A stretch of DNA of 64,000 nucleotides from Bacteroidales bacterium UBA3630 (GTDB lineage: Bacteria; Bacteroidota; Bacteroidia; Bacteroidales; P3): assembly GCA_002373995.1 (NCBI GenBank), contig DFLB01000026.1:57454-121453 (forward strand). Reading direction: 5' to 3'. The notes beneath the pieces were generated by a model. That model saw only the letters and a program-made list of their open reading frames with translations. It was not told the DNA's origin and did no database searches. Made by a program: the position numbers and the translations under genes. Within the stretch, counting starts at the first letter, position 1. Each line of letters begins with the position of its first letter. Shown one piece after another: positions 55,300 through 63,137 of this stretch.

Positions 55300-55869
55300 T
55301 TACGGTTTAGCATATTTGGCTACGGAATCACAATATTGCAGATGTAGCATGGGATCTTTTAAGTCTGCGTCGTACTTACCATTGTAGATTTCCGTAAGCC
55401 ATTCCGCTGCAACAAATTTTGTCAGAGCATCAGCAGCAGTGTCGCACATGGCTTGCAACAACAATCTTTCCGCCTCTCTTACTATGGCCGAATCTACTGC
55501 AATTATATTATTGTCAACATCAATAAAATAATACGAAACAAAATCTGTCGCAGCATCAGAACTACCATCTCTAATTGCAAATATATAGCAATACAATAGA
55601 TAATCTCTATGAGAGAGTGGACAATTGTCATATCCTTTCCGCAACTTAAAATGTTCTATATTACATTTCAAATAAGCGCTGTCGTCTCCAGAAATAACCA
55701 TACAATCCATTGGGGTTAATGATTCTGATATGGGAAGCAACTGGGTCAACTCTTTTTGCAATTCAGCGTTCCTTCGCTTGTAATCATACCATTTATACAA
55801 GGAGTAACAAAGAATGCATAGTGCAGAAAAAAGCACTAGTATAAAAATGGTTCTGGCCTTATTATTCAT
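55300..55869 (-). CDS. Membrane-anchored protein, putative immunity partner
   Basis: 189 residues. One N-terminal membrane helix (TIFILVLFSALCILCYSLY) followed by a soluble helical domain (FVSYYFIDVDNNIIAVDSAI, AERLLLQAMCDTAADALTKF). Family unknown. Its ATG overlaps the end of the caspase-like Rhs gene by 8 bp, so it is translationally coupled to it, as immunity genes usually are. AT-rich. Confidence 0.6.
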   Translation of the reverse strand: MNNKARTIFILVLFSALCILCYSLYKWYDYKRRNAELQKELTQLLPISESLTPMDCMVISGDDSAYLKCNIEHFKLRKGYDNCPLSHRDYLLYCYIFAIRDGSSDAATDFVSYYFIDVDNNIIAVDSAIVREAERLLLQAMCDTAADALTKFVAAEWLTEIYNGKYDADLKDPMLHLQYCDSVAKYAKP

Positions 55870-57310
55870 TATGGTTTTGGATTTTTTCTAATACTTTGTT
55901 GATACCGCCCTGCCTGTTTATCCATGCTTGTGGAGCGCCTCTAAACGATGACACCTTTTCCCCATTAACATATATATTCCAGTTCTGGCGGGAGCCTTTT
56001 TTGGGGTTTTTAGCGGTTCCTATATTTTTCGCATTATCAATTGTGGTCTGACCATTTTTATTAATGCCAGCCCAAACCACACCTTCTGGAGCAATCACGA
56101 CGGATGATTCCAATTCTTTTGATAACTGTTGGCCAAAACAATCTTCCCCTTGACCGGTATTGCAGGAATACAGAATTATTATTGTCGATTTGCCCTTTTC
56201 TAAATTGTCCACGTATAGGGAAGAGCCATCTGTCATGTTTGTTATCCTATCCGCCATTTGCTTTGCTGTCAGAGGTTTAGTTACTTCGCCATTTCCGGTG
56301 GACGTTTGCATCTCTTTGGAAGAGCCATGCATGGCGATGGCTAGTACATGTGGACTGTCTCCAATGTTTCTAATACATTCCCCAAGTCTTTGATTTTTTC
56401 TGTTCTGTTCAGCATCTAGAGTTCTGCATGCGAATGAGATGATTGTATCTAGACCATCCGGATCAACCAACTTTACGGGATTCCAAGCACAATACGCATA
56501 TGGCGAAATGCTCGGGTACTTGTCTGCCATCGGGTCGACGGAGAGCCACATGGTCATGAGCTCGTGGTCCATGTACCTCGCCCCGAAGTAGCCATAGCCG
56601 GTCTCCTCGTCGCGTTCTTTCCCGGTGAAAGTGAATCTTTCCTGATATCCTGCCGGATGTTGATCAACAAAAGGTTGGCCAAAGGGTAAGTATTGCAGGT
56701 GTTGAACGGGATTGCCGTCACCATCCGTTATCCAACTGGCTCCGCCAAGATGGTCGCTGTGATAGAAAAACACTTCGGGTTCTTCCGGAGGATAGCTCGG
56801 TGCTGACGGATGGCTGGGCCAAGATAAGTTTTCAATAATCTTGTGTAGTTTCCATGGCTCAATTTTTATCTCAGCATGTAAATGCAGTGGGATTTTATCC
56901 CTGTTGAACTTATATGCCTCGTCCAGTATTTCCCCGTCGATGCGTACAATATCCAGTTTCTCTGGCTTTCGATATTCGTATTTGTTAATTCTCTCCCATA
57001 TATGCCAGAATAAATGATCTGTTCTGCGCGCCATTTGATCGTTGCGAATAATACATGAGGTATCATGACTCAATCCGCCACTGCCAAGACGTGCCGCCAC
57101 GCGCTTGCGGATGTCCTCGCACAGGCCGGCGGTGTACTTGCGGCGGTCGTTGTACTGTCGGCGTGAAATCAGGTTCGGCATAAGCTCTGTGTGGCTTTTC
57201 GGCATCGAGAACAGGCGGCTCTCGCTGTCGATGCTTTCCGTCTCGGCCGTCAACGCCAGCGCGATAACCTCAAAGTCGGAGAACTTGGGGACGACACCCC
57301 GTCGTGGCAT
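55862..57310 (-). CDS. Chimeric ORF: transposase N-terminus, Rhs tail, caspase-like (clan CD) domain
   Basis: 482 residues from ATG 57310; the frame is open to a TTG at 57367 inside the element end. Residues 1-75 are the transposase fragment (MPRRGVVPKFSDFEVIALAL). About 180-290 are Rhs core (FFYHSDHLGGASWITDGDGN, LQYLPFGQPF, FTGKERDEETGYGYFGARYM, SPYAYCAWNPVKLVDPDG). The last about 190 residues have a His-Cys pair, AIAMHGSS (His328) and ILYSCNTGQGED (Cys383), like clan CD cysteine peptidases used as effector or processing domains. Residues 90-170 are unassigned. Confidence 0.65.
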   Translation of the reverse strand: MPRRGVVPKFSDFEVIALALTAETESIDSESRLFSMPKSHTELMPNLISRRQYNDRRKYTAGLCEDIRKRVAARLGSGGLSHDTSCIIRNDQMARRTDHLFWHIWERINKYEYRKPEKLDIVRIDGEILDEAYKFNRDKIPLHLHAEIKIEPWKLHKIIENLSWPSHPSAPSYPPEEPEVFFYHSDHLGGASWITDGDGNPVQHLQYLPFGQPFVDQHPAGYQERFTFTGKERDEETGYGYFGARYMDHELMTMWLSVDPMADKYPSISPYAYCAWNPVKLVDPDGLDTIISFACRTLDAEQNRKNQRLGECIRNIGDSPHVLAIAMHGSSKEMQTSTGNGEVTKPLTAKQMADRITNMTDGSSLYVDNLEKGKSTIIILYSCNTGQGEDCFGQQLSKELESSVVIAPEGVVWAGINKNGQTTIDNAKNIGTAKNPKKGSRQNWNIYVNGEKVSSFRGAPQAWINRQGGINKVLEKIQNHNE

Positions 57311-57372
57311 ATTGCCGTGCCCGCCCGCCAAATCTTTTGAGATATGCTTGTTATTTAATTCCGCCAACGGGT

Positions 57373-57379
57373 AAAGGTA
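57373..57379. repeat. Right target-site duplication AAAGGTA
   Basis: Directly after the right inverted end and directly before the rho stop codon (57380-57382 on the minus strand). Confidence 0.85.
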
Positions 57380-59260
57380 TTACTTATCCATTGTATAAAG
57401 GAACTCTTCGTTGGTGCGAGTGTTGCGCATCTGCTTCTGCAGGAACTCCATAGCCTCGAGGGGGGTGAGGTCGGTGAGGTGGTTGCGGAGGACGACGCTG
57501 CGTGCAAGAATGTCGGGTTTGACGAGCAGGTCGTCGCGACGGGTGCTGGAGGCGGCAAGGTCGATGGAGGGATAGACACGCTTGTTGGAAAGACGGCGGT
57601 CGAGTTGCAGTTCCATGTTGCCGGTGCCTTTGAATTCCTCGAAGATGACGTCGTCCATCTTGGATCCTGTCTCGGTGAGAGCGGTAGCGATAATCGTCAG
57701 GCTGCCGCCGCCTTCGATGTTTCTGGCAGCGCCGAAGAAACGTTTGGGTTTCTGGAGCGCATTGGCTTCAACGCCACCGGAGAGCACCTTGCCGGAGGCC
57801 GGCTGGACGGTGTTGTAAGCGCGCGCCAGACGCGTGATGCTGTCGAGGACAATCATCACGTCGTGGCCGCACTCAGTGAGGCGTTTGGCCTTTTCGAGCA
57901 CGATGTTGGCGATGCGCACATGGCGGTCGGCGGGCTCGTCGAAGGTAGAGGCAATCACCTCGGCTTTGACAGAGCGCTGCATGTCGGTCACTTCCTCGGG
58001 GCGTTCGTCGATGAGCAGGACCATCAGGTAGACCTCGGGGTGGTTGTAGGCGATGGCATTGGCGACCTCCTTCAAGAGAGTGGTTTTACCGGTCTTAGGC
58101 TGGGCGACTATGAGGCCGCGCTGACCTTTTCCGATGGGAGTGAAGAGGTCGATGATGCGTGTGGAGAGGGTTTCTTGCGGGTGGCCGGTGAGGGTGAACT
58201 TCTGGTCGGGGAAGAGGGGTGTGAGGCTTTCGAAGGGTATGCGGTCGCGGACACGCTCGGGCGAGAGGCCGTTGATTTCGAGAATCTTCACCATGGGGAA
58301 GAACTTGTCGCCTTCGCGAGGAGGGCGGACGGTGCCGCGGAGGGTGTCGCCGGTTTTGAGGCCATAGTTGCGGATTTGCTGCGGGCTGATATAGATGTCG
58401 TCGGGGCTGGAGAGGTAGTTGTAGTCGCTGGAACGGAGGAAGCCGTATCCGTCAGGCACAATCTCAAGGACACCTTCAGACTCGATGACGCCTTCGGTTT
58501 CGAAGGCGTAGTGTTTCTTCTTCGATTGTTTGTCGCCGGTGCGCTCGGGTTCTTTCTTTTCTATTATATTATTGTTCTGCGGTTGCTCGACGGGTGCGGG
58601 TGCCACCTGCGGGGCGGGAGTTTCGGCCACGGGTGTTTTTTCGGTGGGGGCAGCGTCTTGATTGGCTTCCGGTTTGGTTTCGGGCGCCGGTTCCTGCTGG
58701 GTGGGCAGTGGATTTTTGCGCGGCCGGCCGCGCTTGCGTTTGGCCGGTGCCTGAGCGGGGGCCTGTGGTTCCACGGAGGGTTCCGAGGGCTGGGGGTCCT
58801 GCTGGGGTTCGGTATCGTTTTTTTCGCGGCGGAAGAGGAAGCGTCCTTCTGGCGAGAGCACGTCGGGAATCTCGGGTACGGTGGGCATTTCCATGTCCAT
58901 GATGTTGATTGGCGCTGGCATGGGGGCTACCTCTGTTATGGCCGGTTGGGGCATGGCGACGAACTCTTTAGGGCGGTTGGTGCCGGCATTGTCCTTTCTG
59001 TGATTGGCTCTTTTGTGCACTTCGGGGTTTTTGACCGATGACTCGGCGAGGAGTTGCGGTTTCATGTGCTGCCGGCGACGCTGGGTGTTGTCGGCCTGCA
59101 AGGATGCGGCTTCAGGGCCCGGGTTGGCGGCCTGATGGTCGAGGATGCTGTAGATGAGTTCTTGCTGGTTGAGGCGCGTGGCCTTTGAGACACCCATTTG
59201 GCGGGCGATGTCGATAAGCTCGATTTGGGCTTTGTTTTCTAACTCGGTTTTACTGAACAT
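57380..59260 (-). CDS. rho: Transcription termination factor Rho (long Bacteroidota form)
   Basis: 626 residues from ATG 59260 ([20 protein letters not shown]). Rho_N helix domain at 1-45, then a proline/glutamate/alanine-rich insertion of about 190 residues with an AT-hook-like [11 protein letters not shown]. The cold-shock RNA-binding domain ([20 protein letters not shown]) follows, then the ATPase with Walker [15 protein letters not shown] near 382-395 and [13 protein letters not shown]. The hexameric RNA translocase ends untranslated transcripts. The stop codon directly abuts the mobile element, which leaves the gene intact but replaces its native 3' flank. Confidence 0.96.
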   Translation of the reverse strand: MFSKTELENKAQIELIDIARQMGVSKATRLNQQELIYSILDHQAANPGPEAASLQADNTQRRRQHMKPQLLAESSVKNPEVHKRANHRKDNAGTNRPKEFVAMPQPAITEVAPMPAPINIMDMEMPTVPEIPDVLSPEGRFLFRREKNDTEPQQDPQPSEPSVEPQAPAQAPAKRKRGRPRKNPLPTQQEPAPETKPEANQDAAPTEKTPVAETPAPQVAPAPVEQPQNNNIIEKKEPERTGDKQSKKKHYAFETEGVIESEGVLEIVPDGYGFLRSSDYNYLSSPDDIYISPQQIRNYGLKTGDTLRGTVRPPREGDKFFPMVKILEINGLSPERVRDRIPFESLTPLFPDQKFTLTGHPQETLSTRIIDLFTPIGKGQRGLIVAQPKTGKTTLLKEVANAIAYNHPEVYLMVLLIDERPEEVTDMQRSVKAEVIASTFDEPADRHVRIANIVLEKAKRLTECGHDVMIVLDSITRLARAYNTVQPASGKVLSGGVEANALQKPKRFFGAARNIEGGGSLTIIATALTETGSKMDDVIFEEFKGTGNMELQLDRRLSNKRVYPSIDLAASSTRRDDLLVKPDILARSVVLRNHLTDLTPLEAMEFLQKQMRNTRTNEEFLYTMDK

Positions 59261-59365
59261 ATAGTTTCGTTGGGTGATACAACTTGCGTTGTCAGGAAAA
59301 ATATCATACTGGAAATCAGGGCTGTCAATCACACATTCGCTTCGGAGCCCTTTTGTTTTGACGGT

Positions 59366-59374
59366 GCAAAATTA
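59366..59374 (-). promoter_or_regulatory. -7 box of rho, mirrored with the gcvH promoter
   Basis: Minus-strand TAATTTTGC. The 12-base sequence GACGGTGCAAAA at 59360-59371 is repeated inverted as TTTTGCACCGTC over the gcvH -7 box. Confidence 0.6.
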
Positions 59375-59436
59375 CACATTTTTCCGGAACTGAAAGAAAA
59401 AAAATGATTTTTCGGGCTCAATTTAAAAAAAAGGTG

Positions 59437-59444
59437 TATTTTTG
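59437..59444 (+). promoter_or_regulatory. -7 box of gcvH
   Basis: TATTTTTG, followed by CACCGTCG; 47 bp before the gcvH start. Divergent from the rho promoter. Confidence 0.65.
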
Positions 59445-59491
59445 CACCGTCGAAAGCGAACAATTATTAATCACATAACACCGTAAAAGAC

Positions 59492-59869
59492 ATGAACATT
59501 CCTGCAAATCTGAAGTATACCCAGGATGATGAATGGGTACGCGTAGAGGGCGAATTTGCCTATGTTGGTATTACAGACTATGCCCAGCACGAGCTTGGCG
59601 ACATCGTTTTTGTCGATGTGACTTGCGAGGGCGACACAGTGGAAGCCGGCGAGCCTTTTGGCAGCGTTGAGGCTGTGAAGACTGTGGCTGACTTGCTGAT
59701 GCCTGTGAAGGGTGAGGTGGTGGAGTTTAACGCCGACCTCGACGATGCCAGCGCTATCAATGCCGATCCTTATGGCAAGGGCTGGATTATCAAGGTGCGT
59801 CCGGAGAACATGGCTGACATCGACGCTTTGATGGATGCCGCCGCTTACACTGCCAAGATTGGTGCGTAA
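59492..59869 (+). CDS. gcvH: Glycine cleavage system H protein
   Basis: 125 residues. Lipoyl-attachment lysine Lys63 in [20 protein letters not shown]; flanking hallmarks [20 protein letters not shown] and [13 protein letters not shown]. It shuttles the aminomethyl group between the P, T and L proteins of glycine cleavage. The gene stands alone; gcvT and gcvP are not near. Twin terminators follow. Confidence 0.97.
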   Translation: MNIPANLKYTQDDEWVRVEGEFAYVGITDYAQHELGDIVFVDVTCEGDTVEAGEPFGSVEAVKTVADLLMPVKGEVVEFNADLDDASAINADPYGKGWIIKVRPENMADIDALMDAAAYTAKIGA

Positions 59870-59897
59870 GACGCGTTGAGACGTTGAGACGTTGAGT

Positions 59898-59975
59898 AAA
59901 AAAAGGCTCTTTTGGTGGAGCCTTTTTTTTAGGTGCAGAAAAAACAAAAGAGACTCCGCGGGGGAGTCTCTTTTG
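59898..59975. terminator. Two back-to-back terminators between gcvH and ilvE
   Basis: AAAGGCTC pairs with GAGCCTTT and a T8 run on the plus strand ends gcvH (about 59898-59931). AAAAGAGACTCC (59946-59957) pairs with GGAGTCTCTTTT (59963-59974), symmetric, and ends ilvE on the minus strand. A short ACGTTGAG repeat lies at 59873-59897. Confidence 0.9.
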
Positions 59976-59997
59976 AGTTTGCCTGAAGCAAAAGCGA

Positions 59998-61011
59998 TTA
60001 GTCCATGACGGTGTTCCAGCCGTGCTTGTCCTCGGCTTCGCCGAGCTGGATGGCGCGGAGGGCGTTGTAGAGCTTGGTGCTGTAGGGGCCGGGCTCTTTG
60101 CCGAAGACGTAGCTCTTGCCGGTTTCGGGGTCGTCGAGGCGCTCGATGGGGCTGATGACGGCAGCGGTGCCGCAGGCGCCGGCTTCCTGGAAGGTGCTGA
60201 GTTCTTCGACGTCGATGGGGCGGCGTTCGACTTTCATGCCCATGTCTTCAGCGAGCTGCATGAGGCTCTTGTTGGTGATGGAGGGCAGGATGGAAGTGCT
60301 CTTGGGAGTGATGTAGGCACCGTCTTTGATGCCGAAGAAGTTGGCGGCGCCGGCTTCGTCGACGTATTTCTTTTCCTTGGCGTCGAGGTAGAACTCGCAG
60401 GCGTATTGACCACCGTGGCAGGCTTCGACGTGGGCCCTGAGGGAAGCGGCGTAGTTGCCACCGACTTTATAGATACCTGTGCCGAGGGGGGCGGAGCGGT
60501 CGTATTTGCGTGTGATGACGTAGGGGTTGGCTTTGAAGCCGCCTTTGAAGTAGGGTCCGACGGGAGTGACGAAGATGAGGAAGAGGTATTCGTCGGCGGG
60601 TTTGACACCGACGGTGATGCCAGTGCCGATGAGCAGCGGGCGGAGGTAGAGGCTGGCGCCGGTGCCGTAGGGCGGGATGAAGCGTTCGTTGAGTTTGATG
60701 ACGCGTTTGCACATTTCGACGAATTTCTCGGTGGAGAGCTCGGGCATCATGATGCCGCGGCAGGTGCTCTGGAGGCGTTCGGCGTTGGCTTCGGGGCGGA
60801 AGATGCGGATTTTGCCGTCTTTGCAGCGGTAGGCTTTGAGGCCTTCGAAGGCTTCCTGGCCGTAGTGGAGGCTGGAGGCAGCCATGTGCATTTCGATGTG
60901 TTCGGAGCTTGAGGTTTCGATTTCACCCCACTGACCATTGCGGAACCAGCAGCGCACGTTGTAGTCCGTTTTTACGTAACCAAACGGGAGGTTTTGCCAA
61001 TCTATATTCAT
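59998..61011 (-). CDS. ilvE: Branched-chain amino acid aminotransferase
   Basis: 337 residues from ATG 61011 (MNIDWQNLPFGYVKTDYNVR); a further 16 codons upstream overlap the promoter. Fold-type IV PLP enzyme of the BCAT2-like group: LHYGQEAFEGLKAYRCKDG, FRPEANAERL, the PLP lysine in GIYKVGGNYAASLRAH near residue 180, and EAGACGTAAVISPI near the end. It interconverts Leu, Ile and Val with their 2-oxo acids using glutamate. Confidence 0.96.
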   Translation of the reverse strand: MNIDWQNLPFGYVKTDYNVRCWFRNGQWGEIETSSSEHIEMHMAASSLHYGQEAFEGLKAYRCKDGKIRIFRPEANAERLQSTCRGIMMPELSTEKFVEMCKRVIKLNERFIPPYGTGASLYLRPLLIGTGITVGVKPADEYLFLIFVTPVGPYFKGGFKANPYVITRKYDRSAPLGTGIYKVGGNYAASLRAHVEACHGGQYACEFYLDAKEKKYVDEAGAANFFGIKDGAYITPKSTSILPSITNKSLMQLAEDMGMKVERRPIDVEELSTFQEAGACGTAAVISPIERLDDPETGKSYVFGKEPGPYSTKLYNALRAIQLGEAEDKHGWNTVMD

Positions 61012-61056
61012 GGTAATGTGTTTTTTAGGTAACTTTAATGTTATTTTAACTGGCGA

Positions 61057-61064
61057 CAAATATA
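61057..61064 (-). promoter_or_regulatory. -7 box of ilvE
   Basis: Minus-strand TATATTTG, about 46 bp before the chosen start, which rules out the farther-upstream in-frame start at 61059. Confidence 0.65.
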
Positions 61065-61124
61065 CAAAAAAAATTATTAGTGGGGAGGAAAAACGAAAAA
61101 TAAAACGGCGGGATGTGCGGCCTT

Positions 61125-61201
61125 GGATGTGCTTAGGATATGCTTAGGATATGCTTAGGATATGCTTAGGATATGCTTAGGATATGCTTAGGATATGCTT
61201 A
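61125..61201. repeat. Seven-copy 11-bp tandem repeat GGATATGCTTA
   Basis: Seven contiguous units of 11 bp, six identical (GGATATGCTTA) and the first GGATGTGCTTA. It lies between the ilvE and tRNA promoters. The remaining bases of the 357-bp gap hold the two promoters and nothing else recognisable. Confidence 0.95.
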
Positions 61202-61303
61202 GGGAAGGGTTAGGGTACGGAGAGGAGGGGTGGCGAGGAAAAGATTTTGGGGTTAAGAATTAGGCAGTTGCGTAGTGATGAGGGGGGCGTTTGGAAAAAA
61301 TAT

Positions 61304-61334
61304 TTTGCCATATCGGAAATTTGTAGTAATTTTG
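61304..61334 (+). promoter_or_regulatory. Promoter of the tRNA gene
   Basis: TTTG (61304-61307), 19-bp spacer, TAATTTTG (61327-61334): full consensus, about 35 bp before the tRNA. Confidence 0.85.
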
Positions 61335-61368
61335 CACCCGCTTTTGCGACGAGAAGAGAACGCAAAAC

Positions 61369-61442
61369 GGCCCCTTAGCTCAGTTGGTTAGAGCAGCTGA
61401 CTCATAATCAGCGGGTCCTTGGTTCGAACCCGAGAGGGGCCA
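61369..61442 (+). tRNA. tRNA with CAT anticodon, probably tRNA-Ile2 (lysidine type)
   Basis: 74 nt cloverleaf. Acceptor GGCCCCT pairs with AGGGGCC, discriminator A, D arm with AGCTCAGTTGGTTAGAGC, anticodon stem GCTGA/TCAGC around CTCATAA (anticodon CAT at 61403-61405), T arm GGTTCGAACC. CCA is not encoded. The GGCCCCTTAGCTCAG acceptor/D start is like E. coli ileX rather than elongator Met, so isoleucine (AUA decoding after TilS modification) is preferred; Met cannot be excluded. Confidence 0.93.
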
Positions 61443-61516
61443 CAAAAGGAGGAAAGTGGGAAGTGGAAAGTGCAAGACGGCTTTCGACTTTCCACTTTTG
61501 ACTTTACAGAGAGGCG

Positions 61517-61933
61517 ATGGGACGAATAATGGCAATAGACTATGGGCGTGTGCGCACGGGGCTGGCGGTGACGGACCCGATGCGGATAATAGCTACAGCG
61601 CTGGCGACGGTGGAGACGGGTCGGGTGATGCAATATATAAAAGAATATTGCGCGCGCGAGGAGGTGGATGTGTTTGTGGTGGGCGATGCGAAGAGGATGG
61701 ATGGGAGCCCGTCGGAGTCGATGCAGATTATAGAGCCTTTTGTGGCGGCGCTACGGGAGGTGTTTCCCGAGAAGGAGGTGGCGCGGGTGGACGAGCGCTT
61801 CACGTCGAAGATGGCGTTCCAGACGATGATAGACAGTGGATTGAAGAAGAAAGACCGTCGCGACAAGGGGATGATAGACCGTGTGGCGGCGACGATTATG
61901 CTGCAGGATTACATGCGGGGAGTGAGAGGATAA
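61517..61933 (+). CDS. ruvX: RuvX/YqgF, RNase H-like Holliday junction resolvase/16S rRNA processing
   Basis: 138 residues, normal length. RNase H-like fold with IMAIDYGRVRTGLAVTDPM at the start (Asp7), VVGDAKRMDGSPSES, and VDERFTSKMAFQTM with DRVAATIMLQDYM near the end. YqgF trims the 5' end of 16S rRNA and has been proposed as a junction resolvase. It is the first protein gene of a forward run with def. A heptamer inverted pair (GAAAGTGGGAAGTGG / CCACTTT) lies between the tRNA and this gene. Confidence 0.93.
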   Translation: MGRIMAIDYGRVRTGLAVTDPMRIIATALATVETGRVMQYIKEYCAREEVDVFVVGDAKRMDGSPSESMQIIEPFVAALREVFPEKEVARVDERFTSKMAFQTMIDSGLKKKDRRDKGMIDRVAATIMLQDYMRGVRG

Positions 61934-61987
61934 TGCTTGAATTTTAAACCATTATACGTTAGAACGTAAACTTAAAAGAGATAAGAG

Positions 61988-62548
61988 ATGATACTACCGA
62001 TTGTGGGCTATGGAGCCCCGATACTGCGCAAGGTGGCGCAACCGATAGACCAGAGCTATCCGAACCTCAAGGAGCTGGTAGCCAACATGTACGAGACGAT
62101 GTATGCCGCCGACGGCGTAGGGTTGGCGGCTCCGCAGGTGGATTTGCCGATACGGTTGGTGGTGATTGGCTTCCGGCCCTACGACGAGAAGACCGACAGC
62201 TACGGCGAGGTGACGGAGCAGCACACGCTGGTCAATCCGGAGATTGTGGCTTTCGGCGAGAAGAAAGACTACTACAATGAAGGCTGCCTGTCGGTGCCTG
62301 ACATTCACGAGGATGTGTTGCGTCCGACAACGGTGCGGGTGCACTACTGGGACGAAGACTGGGTGGAGCACACGGACGATGCCACAGGCCTCTATGCCCG
62401 CGTGGTGCAGCATGAGGTGGACCACTTGGACGGGAAGGTGTTTACCGACCGCTTGAGCAACCTTCGCCGGACGATGTTGCGCCGCAAGCTGAACGACATT
62501 GTTGCCGGCAAGGTGCATACGAAATATCGCATGAAGAGAGCGAAGTAA
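61988..62548 (+). CDS. def: Peptide deformylase
   Basis: 186 residues. All three motifs are present: GVGLAAPQ (43-50), EGCLS (98-102, metal Cys100) and HEVDH (142-146). It removes the formyl group from nascent proteins, using Fe2+. There is a longer loop at residues 62-80 than in E. coli Def, usual for Bacteroidota. It follows ruvX by 54 bp, likely in the same transcript. Confidence 0.96.
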   Translation: MILPIVGYGAPILRKVAQPIDQSYPNLKELVANMYETMYAADGVGLAAPQVDLPIRLVVIGFRPYDEKTDSYGEVTEQHTLVNPEIVAFGEKKDYYNEGCLSVPDIHEDVLRPTTVRVHYWDEDWVEHTDDATGLYARVVQHEVDHLDGKVFTDRLSNLRRTMLRRKLNDIVAGKVHTKYRMKRAK

Positions 62549-62576
62549 ATATTTCTCACATAAAAGGAACACAATC

Positions 62577-63107
62577 ATGGATAAAGGAAGAATAAAAGTG
62601 CACGCAATGGCAGGGCTGATGGTTGCTTTGTGCGTAGCGACACTGGTGGGCTGCGGGCCCAACCGCGAGAAGCAGATACAGGCGATCGAGGCGCACGAGC
62701 AGAGCCTCTCGATGCCCGACTTAGAGACGGAAGATAGCGTCTTCACCGAACTGATAGGGCTTTATCGGGCTTTTGCCGCCGACTTTCCGGACGACAGCCT
62801 GGCTCCGGTCTACCTGATGCGAGCCGCCGATGCGAGCATCAGCGCCGGTCAACCCGAACAGGCCGTGGAGTTGCTGGACAACGTGATAGACCAGTACCCC
62901 GGATTTGAAGACATGGGGGGGTGCTGGTTTCTGAAGGGTTACGCCTACGAGACAGCCGAACGCTTCGACGAAGCACGAGAAGCCTACACGTATTTCGTGG
63001 ACAACTACCCAGACCATTACCTTGCCGCTGATACGCGCAAGACCCTCCCCTACCTGGGCATGACGGCCGAAGAGATGTTTGAGGCCATCATGGAGGCGGC
63101 GAAGTAG
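62577..63107 (+). CDS. TPR-like lipoprotein
   Basis: 176 residues. Signal with lipobox (MVALCVATLVGC), then tetratricopeptide-like helices: LAPVYLMRAADASISAGQPE, QAVELLDNVIDQYPGFED, GYAYETAERFDEAREAYTYF. It is similar in build to BamD/YbgF-type scaffolds but short. Probably an envelope scaffold; partner unknown. It follows def by 28 bp. Confidence 0.78.
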   Translation: MDKGRIKVHAMAGLMVALCVATLVGCGPNREKQIQAIEAHEQSLSMPDLETEDSVFTELIGLYRAFAADFPDDSLAPVYLMRAADASISAGQPEQAVELLDNVIDQYPGFEDMGGCWFLKGYAYETAERFDEAREAYTYFVDNYPDHYLAADTRKTLPYLGMTAEEMFEAIMEAAK

Positions 63108-63137
63108 TGTACGATGTTCAGTGTTTAGCGGGTGGAG

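Larger units (their letters stand above)
52658..57372 (-). mobile_element. 4.7-kb TIR-bounded element carrying Rhs toxin/immunity cassettes (IS982-derived ends)
   Basis: Both ends start ACCCGTTGGCGGAAT and point inward (52658-52672; complement of 57358-57372), with weaker similarity for another about 15 bases. The perfect direct repeat AAAGGTA flanks the pair. At the right end lies a transposase N-terminal fragment (RRGVVPKFSDFEVIALALT, NLISRRQYNDRRKYTAGLC) of a type I associate with IS982. At the left end RVKYAL precedes the TIR, which resembles the end of such transposases. Between them are two Rhs-tail toxin genes each followed by a putative immunity gene, an Rhs remnant and an integrase fragment, all on the minus strand. 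No complete transposase is present, so movement would need help in trans. Confidence 0.78.

Noticed and set aside
61369..61442. Elongator tRNA-Met
   Set aside because: The CAT anticodon allows it, but the acceptor and D-arm sequence resembles tRNA-Ile2. Kept as the less likely alternative.
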